The translations under genes were made by a program, and so were the position numbers. The notes under the pieces were generated by a model, which saw only the letters and a list, made by a program, of their open reading frames with translations, did not search any database and was not told where the DNA came from. Shown here piece by piece: positions 36,881 to 51,412 of a stretch of 64,000 nucleotides of DNA. The first letter of the stretch is position 1. Every line of letters begins with the position of its first letter. Origin of the DNA: Agelaius tricolor. Taxonomy: Eukaryota > Chordata > Aves > Passeriformes > Icteridae. Location: NCBI GenBank assembly GCA_023055355.1, contig JALJCS010000009.1, positions 46,220,501 through 46,284,500 of the forward strand, given 5' to 3'.

Positions 36881-39800
36881 CACAGGCTGACTCTCAGAAC
36901 AAATCAGTTAGGCCAGAAGAGAGGGAGAAGAAATGGAGTTTCCACCCACTAAGAGAGGAACCATTGCATTTGAGCAGGAATTGCTAAGCCCATGTCTAAC
37001 CCTTTCTTGCCATGACATTTTTGGGATGGGATTTTCTAGCACATTTATTATTGACATGACACTTTGGAAATCCATGTCTGACTTGACTGAGTCAACATTT
37101 CGCTCACATTTAAAACATAATTCTGAATTTTCCAGGAGGCCACTTATACCGGGATGCAGCCACAGAATCATGCCTTTCATCCATGTGATACTAAATCATT
37201 CAACAGGCACCTCTCATGGCTGGTTGTGACCACTTCCAGTACCATGTAATTCCTCATTTCATACAAATTTTACAGGTAAAAGTATTAATTAGGATTAAAG
37301 ATCTGCTCTTAGTCTCAAGGGAAGAGATTTAATTGATAATTCTTCTCTAGCTGGAAAATAGACATTCTAATTTATAAATAATCATCACTTTTCATCATGT
37401 ATTCTGCTAAATTCTTTGCTGCTACTTTTTTATTTTGTTATTTATGGACAAACCACAAAGCATAGCACTGAATACTCTGTTAGGCTTTGCTGAGAATCCA
37501 TTTGCATGCAGAGTTTTTTCCATCACCCCTACAACCCAACCCAAGTCTGAAACGAGCTGTAGTGAAATTTTCATTTGAATTACCTAACACTATTTCAAAT
37601 TTTACATCAAGTACAGGCTTCTTTTCTTTTTATATGTAGAGGTTTTTTTTAAGCCTGAAAAACAGCCTTCTGTTTACCAGGGAAAAATAAACATAATCTT
37701 GCTCCAAGGCAAAAACACATAGCCCAGTTTTGTGGAATACAATAACTAAAGCTTGAAAGAAGCATCTGAATGAATTTGTATAAATGGCCACCTCACCATG
37801 AACTGCAGTGTGACAGGGTTATGATCTCCAAATCTTGCATTTCCTTTCCTTCCAGCACTGCCAGCCTGAGCTCCTTGTCCCGGCTGAAATGACAGAACCA
37901 GAAAACAGAATCAGTGCAGTTTTCTGTACCAGCTATCCCATTTCACATGGAAAAAGACTCTCTTAAATGCCAAGGAAAGAAATGTGCATCAAATTTATGT
38001 CCCTCAGGTACCAGGTCAGTCAATAACTTCCAGTGGACTCCTTTTGTCTGTTCAGGGAGGGCATTTACTATTTTAAGTGTGATAAACAGGAAATTTCTCA
38101 CTTTTCTCTTGAAAATCCTAATTTCTTTTTTGGTCAGTTCTCAGGAAGCTTTATTAATAAGTGGATTTATTACTGTGTAGAAATCCTGTGTTAACAATTA
38201 CATCATGTAAGCACTTAAGTGCCTATTAAATACAACCAGCATCCTGCAGAGATGGGCACATCCTTTACAGCCTTCAGCTGGGTTAGTACAGAGCATTAAC
38301 TGCAGAGCAGAACATTTCTGTGTAAGGCAGCAGATGGGGGCTCAGTGCTCTGTGCTTTCTGCTCTCAAAAGGAGCTTTCAAATCCACCTCCTCTCTGGGG
38401 CAAAACCACAAACCACCTGTAGGAATTCAAAGCCTGTAGCAAAATCTCAGTGCAAGAGGGGCTGATGTACCCCCCTCACCTTTGCAGTTCCCTGCAGGTG
38501 GGATGGCTCCTTCCAGTTTTCCCTCGTGGATGCTGGAGCCTTGGTGGGTGCTCTCCATTCTCCTGGGAAAAAAAACAGGAGCTGAACCCCAGGCACTGCT
38601 GCCCCTCTCTCTCCTGCATTGGCTGGACTGGCTTTGGTTATCAGGGGAGAGAAATTATGGAGATCTGCTGCTTGCTACATTCCCAGACTGTCTGAGATGT
38701 TTTTACCATTTTCATTCTCTCCCCTCATAAACCAGGAAAATCCTAATCTCTTTAAATGCTGGGCTCTCCACAGAACAAAGGGGAGGGAAAGATCTCATAG
38801 ATTCCATCTCACTTAATAACCACTTTCTCCCTAACATTAGGAACTGGTGAAACTGAGGTTGAAAAACTCATCACTCTCTGGATTCATCCCACATTCCTAG
38901 ATTCTTTGCCAGTTTTATTAATTGAACAGATTTTTTTTATAGGGATTAACTTGACAAGGTGTTTGCTTTACTGTTTCTTCTGCCTTCATTTGCATTTGAG
39001 AGATATTTGACGATAAACTCTTATTATATCCATCACAGACATTGCAAAATCTGACATTTCCTGGATGATCAGATGGGCATTAACTTTGGACTACATTGTG
39101 ATAGGCAGCATATCATGATATCTAAAGTTATCATGCTTCACATATAGGAATCCTTTCTAGGACAGATTTGCCCACCTCTGGTGACACCAGTGAATTTAAG
39201 CAGCCAAATTTTGGCCTTTACCTGATCCCTGGCTAAGGAGGCCAAAGGGCAAATTTTGAGCATGGAAAGCAGAGCTCAGGCCAGCCCCTCACAGCTCCCT
39301 GTGCTTCTTGTGTGCCATGGGGCACCTCCAGACCCCTGCCTGCCGTGGGACCCTGCAGGGAGAAGCCCCAGGCCCCAAGGAAGAGCCCAGCTGTGCAGAA
39401 GGGCAGAGGTCTGAGCACCTTGCACAGCTGGGAATCCACACCATGCCCTCACCTTCCTGGGGAATGCATCTGTGGACATTTCAAACACCGATGCCACCTG
39501 CAACATCCTTGAACAGCCTCCCAGGCTGGAAGTGAAACCCTTCTGCTTTGTGTTCCATTCCCTGCCCAAAGAATTGCCAGTGGGCTTCACACCTGCCTCT
39601 TCTCTGTAAATATTTTATTCCCAGGAAAGCCAGGTTGTTTGTTTTTCTTCACTGTTTTAGAATGCTTTTGAGCAAAAATGCACAGAAAGAAAACCTGCTT
39701 TAGATGATCACAGTAAATATGGTCAATTCAGGAAAGCTGTGCAAGGAATCCTAGTGCATCACTGTGCTGGATGACCCAAGTGTTTGCAGCTTTTATATTT

Positions 39801-42800
39801 TTCTAAGTTTGCATCAGTTGTTTGTAGATTTATAATTTAAAACCACTACAGATAAGAATAAGTCAGTGCAAACACATGAAAGCAGTTACAATAGCAGAGA
39901 ACAATGGAAAAGCAAAAAAGCAATTACTGGGTTGTTGGTTTTGGCACGTGTTTGAGAAATGTCTAATGCCATCACATCTCAAAATTACATGTAGCTAACC
40001 CCTGCACTGAATGGAAATTCCAGAAATATCTAGCATCAGCTTCAATAACTGCTACTGCTGCTATGCAAACATATATATATACAGAAGCACACAAATTATT
40101 TAAGCAACATTACCTTAGAGTTTAATGTGTTTGCATTTCTTACTGCAGACACACCACAAGGCTGCTATCATAAAATATCCCACACCTACCAATTCCTTCT
40201 CACCAGCTGGGTAGTCCCTTGAATTCCAATTATGTAGGAAACCTTCATGTTGAAGGTGCTACTCATTTTTGCCTAATGATTCCATATTTCTGCTTGTGAC
40301 ATGAGCAACAAAAAAATCTCCCACCATAAACTGTAGCTACTCCAGGCTGGATCAACACAGTACTTCCCTCTATTCCAGATGAAAATTTGCTTTGTTTTAT
40401 TATTTCATGTGTATGCTGCTGTTAGTTTAAGGTAGTTTTAGTACTAAAGTCATTTCTACAGTTAAAAATTATTATGTCAGGACTAAAAATTCATGAAACA
40501 TAAGCTACAGAATTAACTACAATAAATGCAGAAGCCAGTGGCACTTTAAAATTATCTTGGTGAATTATCTAAATCTGTCATTGTACACACATTTGACATA
40601 TTTTCATATATTTGCCTCATTTACTATAGATCAATCATTCTGAAGTAAAAGCATCAGGAAAGACAAAGACCCAAACATGAATGATCAACTTGAAAATTAA
40701 CATGAGAAATCACACAAAATTATTATGTTTTTACAAATTTCAGTTAAAAATACATCCATGAACAAGTCAGAGTGGGCTACTATATGGTAGTCACTGTATC
40801 ATGGATCATTTAGGGGATTCTTCAAGCTTCTCATTTACCAGTGAGAAAAAAAGGAAATTTACCACATGAAAAGCCGGGATAAATGAATGTCATGGTCCTT
40901 TCATCACTCTTTTTCCTGAGCCCTAAACAGAAAACAACATCTCTCTTCTGTATATTGGGGGAAAAAGGGGAAAAGGCACATGTGAGGAAAAGTGTTCCCA
41001 AAAGATGGAAAGTAAAGGCAGCAGATTTGTTCATTTGGGGTGTGCCTGAGGATGGCACTGTAGGCTTGGGGGAATATTTTATTACATAGGTAGTGAAAAA
41101 TATTACAACTTTTGAGGCTCTAATCAGTCGTACTTTTAAAGGACTTAAAATTCATCAGTTTATACGCTCACAACCTTCACCAGCTAAGCTAGAGCTGCCC
41201 AGGACCCATAATTTTCCCATGGATTGAGAAGTGTTTTCCAAATGCTGTAGACCCAAAACCAAACACCCAAAACATTCTGAAAGGTTTCCTGCTACATATA
41301 ATTAAAAAATGGATGTTAGATACAGCTTAAGGTCTTGCAGCTAAACACAAACCTTGGCCAAAACACTCCTTTCTTCCCCAATTTGTTTAAGCAGGAAATA
41401 AGAATAAAGCCTCTCCTTTCACAACAGCTTAGCCAAAAGGCTTGCAAAGTGTTTAGAGATCCCAGGGGATAAGTCAGCACATAAAAGCATAATATTCTGA
41501 TTGCAAGGGGCAGGTATATTTTATCACCTGCTGGATAAGTCAGAGTGCAGGGATCAGAAGAAAGTGCATCAAAGGAAAAGCCTCTGTGTCTGTGAGACAG
41601 ACACCTCCTATTTTTTTTTTTTTTTTTTTTGTTTACCTTGAGACAAGGAAGAACTCTCCCTCCAAGAACTAGCTAAAAAACTTGGTGGTTAAAAATAATG
41701 GGGCAATCAAACCTGGTAAGGATCCACACTTCAGTAGTGGTAGAAACCAGAAAGAGCAGTGTAGCTTTGTGAAGCAGCTGTGAACAACAGGACAGGGATT
41801 TAGAATAATATTTTCAAATTTGCCAGAATTGAGCATGCAAAATCACACAGTTTTCAGAATTACCCAGGAACTGAGGGGATCTGTGTCCTGCTATCAGCAA
41901 CCTGTGTCCTCAGGTACACTGGAGTCCTTTCCAAGATGGGAGAAATGGTCTCTCTCCCCACAACTCCACACAGCATCTTCAGAGACACTGCAAAAGTTTG
42001 GGGCAATCTTTGCCCTTCCTCAGCAAAAACTTCATTAAAAAAGCTGTTGAAAGATTTTCTTACAGAAATTGAAGCTTGATTCTGATGACCTTGGGACAGA
42101 ATTCCAGAAATCACAGAAGATTTGTTGGCCTGAGCAATTTTACCCCGATCCTTCTCTGGGCTTAACCTAGAGCAGCATCCAACCCCCTCACATATGGGAG
42201 CTGCAATTCATCTAGAAATAGTCATTTGTTGCTGACAGCCAAAAATACTATGCAATAAACAGGATTCTTTGAAATTCTTGAAAAAAACCCACCAGAATCT
42301 GCGCTGGTTTTATACAACTCAAGTCACAAGCTCAGTGAAACAGCTTCTGATTTACAGCAACTGGGAACAGAAGCAGGAGAAAACTTCTTTACAGTAAACC
42401 CCTCAGACCACTAAGTGCAGCTAACAGAGCCATACAGGAGCAAAACAGGGATAAATCATGCTCATGTTGTGGATCTCAGTAAAAACAGATCCTTTTTCAC
42501 TCCATGACTTCTGCCCACCAGGTGCAGATGTAGATTAATTCCATGATAACCACTCCAATGCACTGGTCCACCTGAAGATAATGCCAATTCTTTGAGGGGT
42601 CTGGCTTTTTTTTTTTTTTTTTGGCTTTCAGATCAGTTCCTTAGGCTTCCCTCTTTCTCTGAAGCAGCAGCTTTAGCAGTTCAGCCACCACTGCTAAGAC
42701 AAAGTGGTTGTTGAGGAGAGCCTGAGGAAGAAATAGGTGTGCTGCTTCCTGAAATGCAATCAGTTCTGGGGAATCAATACTACCAAAACAAAATAGGAAC

Positions 42801-45800
42801 TTGTTAATAGACAGCCTTGATTCAGAATGGCAGACCAAGTGATTACACTTTTTAGGTCCATTCTTTGGATAAGCAGACCATTTTAACTTGTGCCAGAGGT
42901 GAGTCTATAAAGGTATTACCTGCTAGAATTAGCTCACACCAGATTGAAAACCCCTCATTATAAACAGCTGAACTCCTAAGTGCATTACAGTCCCCAGAAA
43001 GGAAGGAAAAGGGCTGGAAAGAGAAAACAATATCTGTTTCTGGGTACATGACAAGCTGTTGAAACTATAATAATCCTTCTCTGACACCACTGCCTGCAGA
43101 AGGATTTGGGGTTTCTATCATTCAGTCAAATTGGAATCACTCAACTCAGTTTGATCTGAAATACATCTCAGTGCTCCAATAGGCAAAAACTCAATATATA
43201 GAAAATACAGTAAAACTATAGATGGATGAAGAGAAATAAGCATCTCCTTCACAAGGTAAGTAAAGGGTGACAAAACAGACAAAATCTTGTGGACAGAGTA
43301 ACTGGGACATACATTGGATTTATGTATTTATGTCAGCAAATCTTTACCAGTGTTAGTCCCACCCACCAGCTGATCATCAATTTATTTTAATTGTGAAGGG
43401 CAGAGGTGACAGATTCAGCTGTCACATTCTCAGAACAGACATCTTTCCTTAAAAATAGTTAGCAGAATCATCCACCAGTGCATATGGCCTTTCTTCAAGC
43501 AACATTTCCCTCTGTGGATGAAACATGAGAGAAGCAACAGAATCTTTTGACTTACAGGACCCTGCAAAAAAAAAAAAAAATCTAGGGCTCTCAAATAGCA
43601 AAGATACTTTTGGAAAGCAAGTATTCCACATCTTGTAGGTATTATTTTAAAAAAGGAAAAAAAAAAGAAAGAAGGAATGCACTTAGCACCTTATCGTAGG
43701 GAAATTATACATGTGCAGCTTAGATGTGAGAGTACACAGAGAGAGCAGAGAAAGATATTGGGAAGTTTTCTGAAATCAGAGCAGGTTTTGCAACACAGTA
43801 TAAATTCTTAAAACAGAGACCAGAAATAGTAGGAGCCTCAGCATTATTGTCCCTACCAAGCAGTCACTTCCACAGGTGACAAAAGCCACACAACCTGCTT
43901 TTGCTGCTGAGTAAAGGAGTCCAAGGGGTCAAAGAACACCCCTGCAGCTCCCAAAATATGCTCAGTGACCTCCCTGGTTGCTCCTGCAGATAAGGCCCAA
44001 GTGCTCAGTGAGAACACAGTGCCTTTAAATCTTTTTTTGCTGGTACAGTGTAAATGTCTGCACCCTCTGCTTTGCTGGTGTCCTGAAGATGAACCTGGCC
44101 AGGATAATTGACTCTCAATCTTCCTGATATAGTTACTGAAAATAACTTCATCCAATGTAATCTCTTTATTACTACTGTAAAACACTTTACTCCTCCTGCA
44201 GGTCACAGGCAGAAGGGTGAGCTCTCTGAATGCCTAGCATGGTCTCAGGAACACAAAGCTCCAGCAAGCACTAATAGAGCTTCATATATAATCAGCACTG
44301 CTCTCAGCTGCAAGGAAATCTGATTTACATCAGGCTACCACTGCAGCAAAGCCAAGAAAGGTCCTGCAGAGATGCAGAGCTCCAATAAATTCAGGCACCA
44401 TTTCAGAAATTAAACTGAGGGTCACATTCTGCTCCTGGTAAGGCTGGAGAAATTGCCCTGCATTCAGGGGAGTTGTTCTTGATTTATGTCATACCTGGTA
44501 GCATAATCTGGCCATCAGTCTCCTGAACCAGGCTTCATTCTCTAGAGAACTTTGAAATATTTCTAAGGTTGTAATTTTTAAGCTTGCAGTAACAAACAAC
44601 AGAATAAGAGCTTTTGGAAGCAAAATATTTCCTCCTCCCTAATGAGGGTGTTAAAAGCAGGTCTCCCTTGGGTGGGTCACAAACATGCAAAACCATGCTG
44701 AAAGTAGGAAGTAAAAGCAAAATCTGCAGGAGTCTGATGAGCCATAAACCATCACTTTTCAGATGAATAGTCAACTTCCACCACTGAAGTTAGGAAAAAG
44801 AAAAATACCAAAAAAACACCCTACAAACAAAATCCCACCCATTTTCTACATCCATTTACCACCAACAGAGACACTTGGGAGTGGCTGTGACGTGTGCAGG
44901 GTCTAAGGAGTGGGAAGAGCCTGAAAAGCTCAGTAGCTGAAATGCTGATCTAACCAGGAATGTTAACCCTTACACTCATTTTATAGTCTGAAGTTTACAA
45001 ACTTTATGGTCTGGAGCAACAGAGGGTCAGCCTGCAGCAAAACCAGGTCAAAGCTGCATTAGGATCGATCCAGACCATTTGGCTGTTACTCTGATAGGGC
45101 TCTGTTACTCTCATTTCCTAGCCAGAGCCAAACTCAAAGAGCCATCAGAGTTCCTCTGGTTCCATCCATCCTTCCCTTGGAAAGGCAAACCTCCTTGCCT
45201 CCAGCCACTTTCATCTGTAACACTCCACCCTCAGGACTCAGCCACCCTTTGACACTTAGGGCTTGTGGCTGGGGCTTGGGTCTTCTAATCAGAGATAAAA
45301 CAATTGGGAAGTCAAACAAACAAGCAAACAAACACCATCACCTCTTCAGAGGTCAGAGCTTATCCAACATCCAGGGCAAAGGAAACCACACAAAGTGTGA
45401 CTCATTTTATGTTTACTTTTCTAGTGCAGTGCCCATCTACAGGTGATGCTGGGCTGCATCTAATATTGATTTGTGCTGGATGTTTTGATCTTAAGCCATT
45501 AGTCAGAGAGAGGAAAGCCTACATTTATATCAGACACAGCAGAGCAAGAGACCTCCACTCACTGTGTTACAAATCACAAAGCAATTAAAATGATTCATCA
45601 TAAGTGATCCCCAGAAGACTCAAAGGAAAAAATAGAAGTATTCCCACAGAGGCACTAGAAAACTGCTGTGCCAGGACACACATGCAATATGTTTTAATCA
45701 ATATTTAATATTAATATTTTTATGGTATACCTGAACAGAAAGATATTAAACCCACTCAATACTACAGCAGGAGTTCAATCAGAAGGGGACAAAGCTCAAA

Positions 45801-47343
45801 CTAAACTTTGTTCCTATCATAAGACATTAGCAGATGCCATATAAAGCAAAAAAACCAAAAAAAAAGTATTCAAAATACACACTGCATGCAGACTGAAAAA
45901 GCAAAGATTTAGGTGTAATCTAAAATGGATGAAAACAATTTTTCCTGAAGACAATGAAGCCATAAAGCAAGATCAATTATAACAGTGTAGCCTGAAATAA
46001 TTGTCTGAGAAATATGATTCAGAAGAGTACTGTCCTTACAATGACACTTTGGAAAGGAACAATTACACCTTAACAGAACAGTGCAAAGGCAGGGAGGGGA
46101 GCCCAAAGAATGCCTGGTCTTTAGGGTGGAAGGAGTAGGAAAATTATTCAACCCCAGACTAATTTTAATGAGGAAACAGATATTTTTTCACATTCACAAA
46201 CCAGATTTGAAAATGGGGAGAGATGGATGCTTTACCTGATCTTCAGTAAAATATGTCTTCTCAATTTTCTGAGCCCAGTTTCAAGGAAATTACCACAAAA
46301 ATAACATGGATAACCCTGAGCATGGCCAGGAGTGCTGGCTGGTAAAAACAGAAAGATTATAGAAGCAAGATACCATGCTAGTAATTGTTCATTAACAAAA
46401 CATAAAGATGGAAAGAGGCTGCAAATGAAAACAGCACAAAAAAAAGATCCATAAAAAACAGGAAGAAGAGAATATCCAAAGGAAACTTCACAGGAAAAGC
46501 TTGTTCAGGTACAAATCTTCCCTCATTTCAGCAACTGGGTTTCAAGAACCATCTGGCATCTACAAATGGCATCCTCTCCAGCCACAGAATTTCAAGGACA
46601 AAGTGCCACCATTCTGATGCCAATCCTGTCTTTTATTATCTTAATAATATCCAACATCTTAATCCATCTAAGGTAATCGGATATGAACACACAACCTTGT
46701 ATTGATCCACACAAGGCTAAATTGATGTTTACTATATACCTGCCTGACAAGCAATTTTTTTCTGACCTTTTTGTTCATGGAAAAGTACAACTGTCTCTCA
46801 CATTCAGTATTCCCTCATCCTGCAAATTACAGAGAGCCTACAGATAAATTGATTTAAGATACCTAAAAGAGCTGCTGGTGGCTCTCAAACCACCACTTAT
46901 AATCTTCTACCTCCCCACTGAAAGAGTTAGGATTAAACGTGGGGTGTCACTGATGCTAAATAAGTTTCTTTTTATCACGTTGGAGGTAATAAACTGCATG
47001 GAACCCTTTCAAACCAATCTGTCAGAGTGCAATAGGCACAGGTTTTATTTCCCTCCACCAAGTAAGTGCTTGCTGTACTTGCAGCCATCTGTCTTGCATT
47101 CCTTGCAGAAGCAATTTCCCCCTTCTACCTTTGAAAATAGCACAGAGAGCTCCTGTCAGCACTGGGGTGACATTGGCCCATGGGCTTAAGACAGGCAGCT
47201 TTCCTGCTGCTCTGCTCTAAGCAGAAGCAAAAATGAGGATGGAAAACCAGAGGATGTCAGTGGGAGGAGTTAAATAGAAGTGGTAGGGAGCAGGGTGTTT
47301 GGTAAAGGGGCAGTGAGTAATTTGGGAAGGACCAAAGGGATGT
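36881..47343. other. Intergenic, no gene seen
   Basis: Long non-coding block. It contains a GC-richer but CpG-poor patch at 39233-39540 with overlapping open frames on both strands, T20 at 41611-41630, T17 at 42606-42622, A15 at 43566-43580, an A/C tract near 44800-44830 and (AAAC)n at about 45315-45335. GGATAAGTCAG occurs at both 41468 and 41533. No recognised mobile element or coding exon. Confidence 0.5.
41611..41630. repeat. Poly(T) run, T20
   Basis: Twenty consecutive T bases. The sequence to the right, read on the minus strand, is not recognised as a retrocopy. Confidence 0.9.
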
Positions 47344-47415
47344 GAGGGATGTAACCACGAGCTCAGAGGAGAAGGAAAACTCACCTTCTCCTCTGAGCTC
47401 GTGGTTACATCCCTC
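47344..47415. repeat. Perfect 32-bp inverted repeat with 8-base loop
   Basis: Left arm 47344-47375 begins GAGGGATGTAACCACGAGCT and ends GAGGAGAAGG. Right arm 47384-47415 begins CCTTCTCCTCTGAGCTCGTG and ends TACATCCCTC. All 32 positions pair, with no mismatch, around the loop AAAACTCA. Pairing stops sharply at both ends (T/C outside, A/A inside). The arms are about 56% GC, and each contains GAGCTC and one CpG. A direct repeat GGGATGT lies at the left edge (47337-47343 and 47346-47352). Possible readings are a recent template-switch mutation, a hairpin RNA source, or a sequencing or assembly artefact. Confidence 0.97.
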
Positions 47416-49640
47416 CTACGGCAGGATCCAGCCAGGGGAAGGAAGAGCACTGGATGTGTGGGGCAAATAGCCCACTGGAATTGCTCCATTTTGACTCCTG
47501 CCCTCAAGCATCTCTGTTAGAGGAGGGCTGTAGAAAGCAGGGGATGAGAGAAGAGCGATGCTGCTCCCTCCTCCCAGGCTCTGTGAGGCAATTACAGCTA
47601 CTTGGAATTACAATTAGCACTAAAGTGAACCCAGCTCAGTGCAGGTAAGGCTCCCACCTCTCAATCTGGATTTAGTCCAATGCTTCTAAGACAGAAGGCA
47701 GGTAGTTTTTAGCTTAATTCTCTGACAAAAGCAGAACATTTAAAAACAATGCTGTGTAAGAGCCCTGCAAGACATTTGTTTATAAGCACTTTCCTAAATA
47801 GCACTGCTTACTGTTTGGAGAAAACAGCATTTGTGAACTGTTCTCACCTTTCAAAGGCAGGGCACCTGCTGCAGTCAAGATTCTTCTTATTGTTGCTTCA
47901 TTATTTCTGCAGACAGAGGACAGAACATTAAATAGTAAAAGATGAAGCAGCCTAAATAAATATGAGCTAACACTGATAGAAAAGAGCAGCAGAACACCAT
48001 TTACTGAAGCAGTAGCCATGCACAAAGTTCATTAGGGGACAAGTTTTTTTCACTCACCACTGCAAATTAGCAAAGACTTCTTGTTCTGATGAAGGGCAAC
48101 AAAGTCATTGATTACCAAAACAGAAAGGAACAGCTCTTCTTTCCAAAAGTGCCCAAACCCCTCACATTTACACATCAAAATTGATGCCTAAATCAATGTA
48201 GTTGTTTCCTTGATTCAGCCAGTTCTAGATCACACATGATGTGTTTGATTTTCTGAAAGGCAAAGCACATATGCTTAATCATTGATGGATATGAAGCACA
48301 TACATATGTATATTAAAAAGAGGAAGTGAAGAGCTCCAGCTCAGATGGAAACCACATCTCAAGCTGAAATCTGTATATTTGATTCTATACATTCAAAATA
48401 CATTCAACATATACAGAATAAATAGTTCTAAATAAAGATTTGGTCAGTAAGCTCCTTAAATTCGTATTGCAATTTCCTGTTTATAAGGTGACTCCTTCTC
48501 ACAGGGACTTTGGTTCCATATAGAAAATTTCATTCAATGTTTATGCTCCTGTGTTTTAAAAGCAGTACATGCACACTTATCCTTTTCTTAGACATACATG
48601 ACTGCTTTCATTGTCTTTTGACTTCTTGGCTTCAATTCACAAATTTTCTGACTATATGTTTTAGTAATAAAATCCTATTCCAGTTTAGCAAATAAATTAT
48701 CTGTTATCACACTTGAGTAGAGCAGACTGAGATCAAAAATACCTAAAAGCCTGTGAGCAATTCTACCTCAAAGCAGTTCCTAATTTGATTTTACATGGTT
48801 AGTTCAGAATCCAGAAAAGAATTACATGAAAACAGATCCTGATAGGGGGAATAACTGTGCATATCCATGCTCTCCTAAAAAAAACCTTAACCAACCAACA
48901 AAAAAACAAATTCCAAAATAACAAAACAAACCCAAAAAATTAATAGATGAAGGAGTAGAAGAGCCTCTCAGGCTCAGTGTTTGTGTCCATTCCCCAAAAG
49001 GCCAGCTGTCCTTTACTGATAACCTGCCTAAGCATTGCTTTTCTAGAGCAGGTGAAATAAGCTGCAAAAATAAAGTGTATTTGTCACATTGCTGCTAAAC
49101 TTTAATTTGTTACCTATGTGAAATCAATTGTTCAGATCTTTAGGAGATGTGTGTGAAGGCAAAAAAGGTTAATTCTTTCTATGCCCTTCCTTAGAAGGCT
49201 TCTGTATATTTAGAGAACAACCATTTAGCTAATTACTTACTCATCCTGAGCTTGAAGGATCAGAGACCCACAGAAAATAGTGAGGGAACAGCAAACTCAG
49301 TGAAAACTGTCAAACCTTATACAGCAAGAAAAGGACAAGGGTGTTTAATCAAAGCCAGGAATGTGCAGAACTGGGTACAGGACAATGTTCAGACTTTAAA
49401 GATAAATATTTCTTTAGCATGACAAATTGGACATCACTTGCCTGCATTTTTCATTTTGGAATCATCGTCTGAATTAGGTCATTCTCTCAAGATGAAAATT
49501 CTGCTTGGTCTCTGCTCTCTCGAATAGGAATTGTCATCTCATTGCATATCAGGATTTGATATGTTGCATTCTTAACTACTGCCAGAAAGGTTTTTCTTTC
49601 CATGCAATGTGATAATCTGGGGGCATATCCAAGGAAAATT

Positions 49641-49659
49641 AAAAAAAAAAAAAAAAAAA
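49641..49659. repeat. Poly(A) run, A19
   Basis: Nineteen A bases following GGAAAATT. No retroposed gene could be recognised in front of it. Confidence 0.9.
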
Positions 49660-51366
49660 GCAGTTTATTCCAGCAATGCTCACCCACTTCCAAATCAACA
49701 GGAATGTGTTTCAACAGGTGTGTATTTCCCAATAAATATTCAGATGTGGAGCTGTGGGTCAGAACCCAATAATGTCAGACCTTGCAGAAAGACCAGAAAA
49801 GGAGAATAAAAGGTGAAAATTGCCCTAGAAAGCCCCATACAGTGAATGGTTTGACCTCATAACTTTGACTTTTCTGGTGTTTTTTCTCCCAGCTCCAGAT
49901 TTATTTGCAGCCCCTTCAGTGCAAAATTCTTGGATGAAGGGAAATAAAGTAATGATTCAAAATATGCTGCCCAGCAATCTGCTGTGGAAAAAAAAATAGT
50001 GGATTCCTAGTAGTAAAGAGTAAGTGTACTAATAATGATTTTTTATGTATTATTCATACCCAGAATGCACAAGAATTTTAATAACTTTAGTGAACAGAAG
50101 TCAAAACCAGGACCAGATGGAAAAGAGACTATGGAAATTCAGCACCTATAGCAATTTTGATACAACAATGAGCAACACATCTCTGACCCTCATCTGAATC
50201 TAAAATGTTTCGGATTTCTCTAATTAATGCCATTTTGTACCAATCAATATATTTGTATTATCAGAAAAGCAGATCTGCTATAATTACAATTTAAAAATAC
50301 CAAACACCACTAAAATTAATACATCACTGAATATGTGAGTGTAAATACCAATTCAACCACTGCTTATTTTATGTTGGCCTTGTCATTTCTGGAGGAATCT
50401 TTTTCAAGTCCCCTGTCAGTCACAGATTTGGTTTGTCCACATGAATCAGAATCACACAAAATTTCACCTGTTTGGAATATAAAAACACCCCAAACAAATA
50501 ATGAAAATAAATTGATCTAGTAAACATACCTTAACCAACAGAAGAATTTTTTTCAATTAATAGGCACAAATGATCTTTTCAAGTAAGCAGCAATGCTCAG
50601 AAATCACAGACCCATCCTTATCAAAAGTATATTTTTTTTGCATTTTATGCCACTGGTCATACCAGGATTTCAACAAACCACAAGAAGGAGATACTCTACT
50701 TCTTTGTGGAAGGTTTTATGTAACCTAAAAAAAGGGTAATTGGTAATTGGGATAATAAAATGCCATAGAAATGCCATGGATTTATGCTGAAATTATTGTG
50801 AAAAAATCTGTGGCATTTGTTAGCTAGAATCTTGCTTTACAATTGTGTTAAAACATCCTACAGGAATGAATAATCACAGATAATATTTCTATTAAACACT
50901 ACAGCATGGCTCAGTTTAAGGTTGGAGCTTCTCCATTAATAAGAAGGAGTTACCTGCAGTTGTCCTTGACCCTGTGTGGGCCATATGCAATACTGCATAG
51001 GTTTTTAACCTATATATTTCACATATATAATGTTATTTTTTATTATTTATTCATACGTGTACTAAAAAAATCTCTATATTTCTGGTCCCATATTTTGGGC
51101 TGTTTTACACCCAACAGCAACGACCAGGTGCAAACAGTTTTACATCAGAAGAAAAGAGGGAGTCAAAACTATTACTTATAGTGGCTGAAAGACTATTTAA
51201 CAATTATAAATTTTGGCTGGTTCAAAGCATGCTTTAAAAAAAACTAAAAAATGAAAAAAAAAAGGTGGGATGAGCATCACCATCAATGGTAGACAACAAA
51301 CAGCAATAGTAAAGCCCTCAATTTTATCTGAAGCAATAAATCAAAACCTTCTAAATAGTAATGAAC

Positions 51367-51412
51367 AAAAAAAAAAAAAAAACAACCAAAAAAACCCCAA
51401 AAAAAACTCCCA
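51367..51412. repeat. Poly(A) and A/C-rich tract
   Basis: A16, then ACCAAAAAAACCCCAAAAAA-type sequence, one of about a dozen similar tracts in the window. Confidence 0.85.

Noticed and set aside
39233..39590. GC-rich patch with open frames on both strands, considered as a CpG island or exon
   Set aside because: It has very few CpGs and no splice sites or protein likeness.
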